Assembly (NCBI GenBank): GCA_964474755.1
Contig: CAYYUG010000091.1
Coordinates: forward strand, 1-14,035
From: GCA-2717185 sp964474755
GTDB lineage: Bacteria > Pseudomonadota > Alphaproteobacteria > UBA8366 > GCA-2717185
Direction: 5' to 3'
DNA length: 14,035 nucleotides
In this document: positions 13,987 to 14,035 of the stretch, piece by piece
Position numbering within the stretch: position 1 is the first letter of the stretch
Layout of the letters: each line of letters opens with the position of its first letter
The notes under the pieces: generated by a model
The model's input: the letters and a program-made list of their open reading frames with translations, nothing else
Database searches by the model: none
What the model was told of the DNA's origin: nothing
Made by a program: the position numbers and the translations under genes

Positions 13987-14014
13987 AGGTCTGTGTCCTT
14001 CTGGTTTAGAGGGA

Positions 14015-14020
14015 ACTATA
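14015..14020 (-). promoter_or_regulatory. Candidate -10 box for tag
   Basis: TATAGT on the minus strand lies 28 bases before the tag start codon, a fair match to a sigma-70 -10 element. The matching -35 position falls at or beyond the right window edge and cannot be examined. Confidence 0.3.
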
Positions 14021-14035
14021 GCGTGAGCTAACAGA

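Overview
The window looks like a chromosomal stretch of an uncultured, environmental (probably marine or soil) alphaproteobacterium. That placement is an inference. It rests on the gene content (class III CoA-transferase, enoyl-CoA hydratase family proteins, GMC oxidoreductase, two F420-type luciferase-like oxidoreductases, TauD-type dioxygenase, EamA exporter) and on a moderately high GC content judged by eye. No rRNA, tRNA, CRISPR array, transposase, phage gene or plasmid function was seen. I found 14 protein genes with good support (one cut by the left edge) and one possible small ORF.

Region 1 (1-3161, minus strand) reads tauD-like dioxygenase, luciferase-like F420-type oxidoreductase, ogt (O6-alkylguanine repair), adducin-like class II aldolase (partial). 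The gaps are 20, 81 and 22 bases, so this is likely one or two transcripts. Region 2 (3162-3232) is a short divergent promoter region. Region 3 (3233-9294, plus strand) begins with a small lipoprotein and a 116-residue orphan 'swivel' protein related to the C-terminal half of the isopropylmalate dehydratase small subunit. After a 194-base gap comes a tight five-gene run: CaiB-type CoA-transferase, enoyl-CoA hydratase family protein, EamA/DMT transporter, D-2-hydroxyacid dehydrogenase and aldo/keto reductase, with gaps of 67, 53, 63 and 24 bases.

Region 4 (9297-11181) holds an enoyl-CoA delta-isomerase-like gene on the minus strand, two bases from the reductase stop. Divergent from it is a possible 39-codon ORF whose stop overlaps the start of a second F420-type oxidoreductase. 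Region 5 (11182-11461) is an AT-richer convergent spacer with a stem-loop and a perfect 12-base palindrome. Region 6 (11462-14035, minus strand) has a GMC oxidoreductase, a 299-base spacer without a gene, and tag (3-methyladenine DNA glycosylase I).

Taken together this is an accessory catabolic neighbourhood. A CoA-transferase activates an acid, hydratase/isomerase family proteins act on the CoA thioester, and several dehydrogenases, reductases and oxidases handle hydroxy, keto or aldehyde groups. The substrate cannot be read from the sequence. Two DNA-alkylation repair genes (ogt and tag) flank it. The least explained items are the orphan swivel protein, the small coupled ORF and the high share of TAG stop codons.
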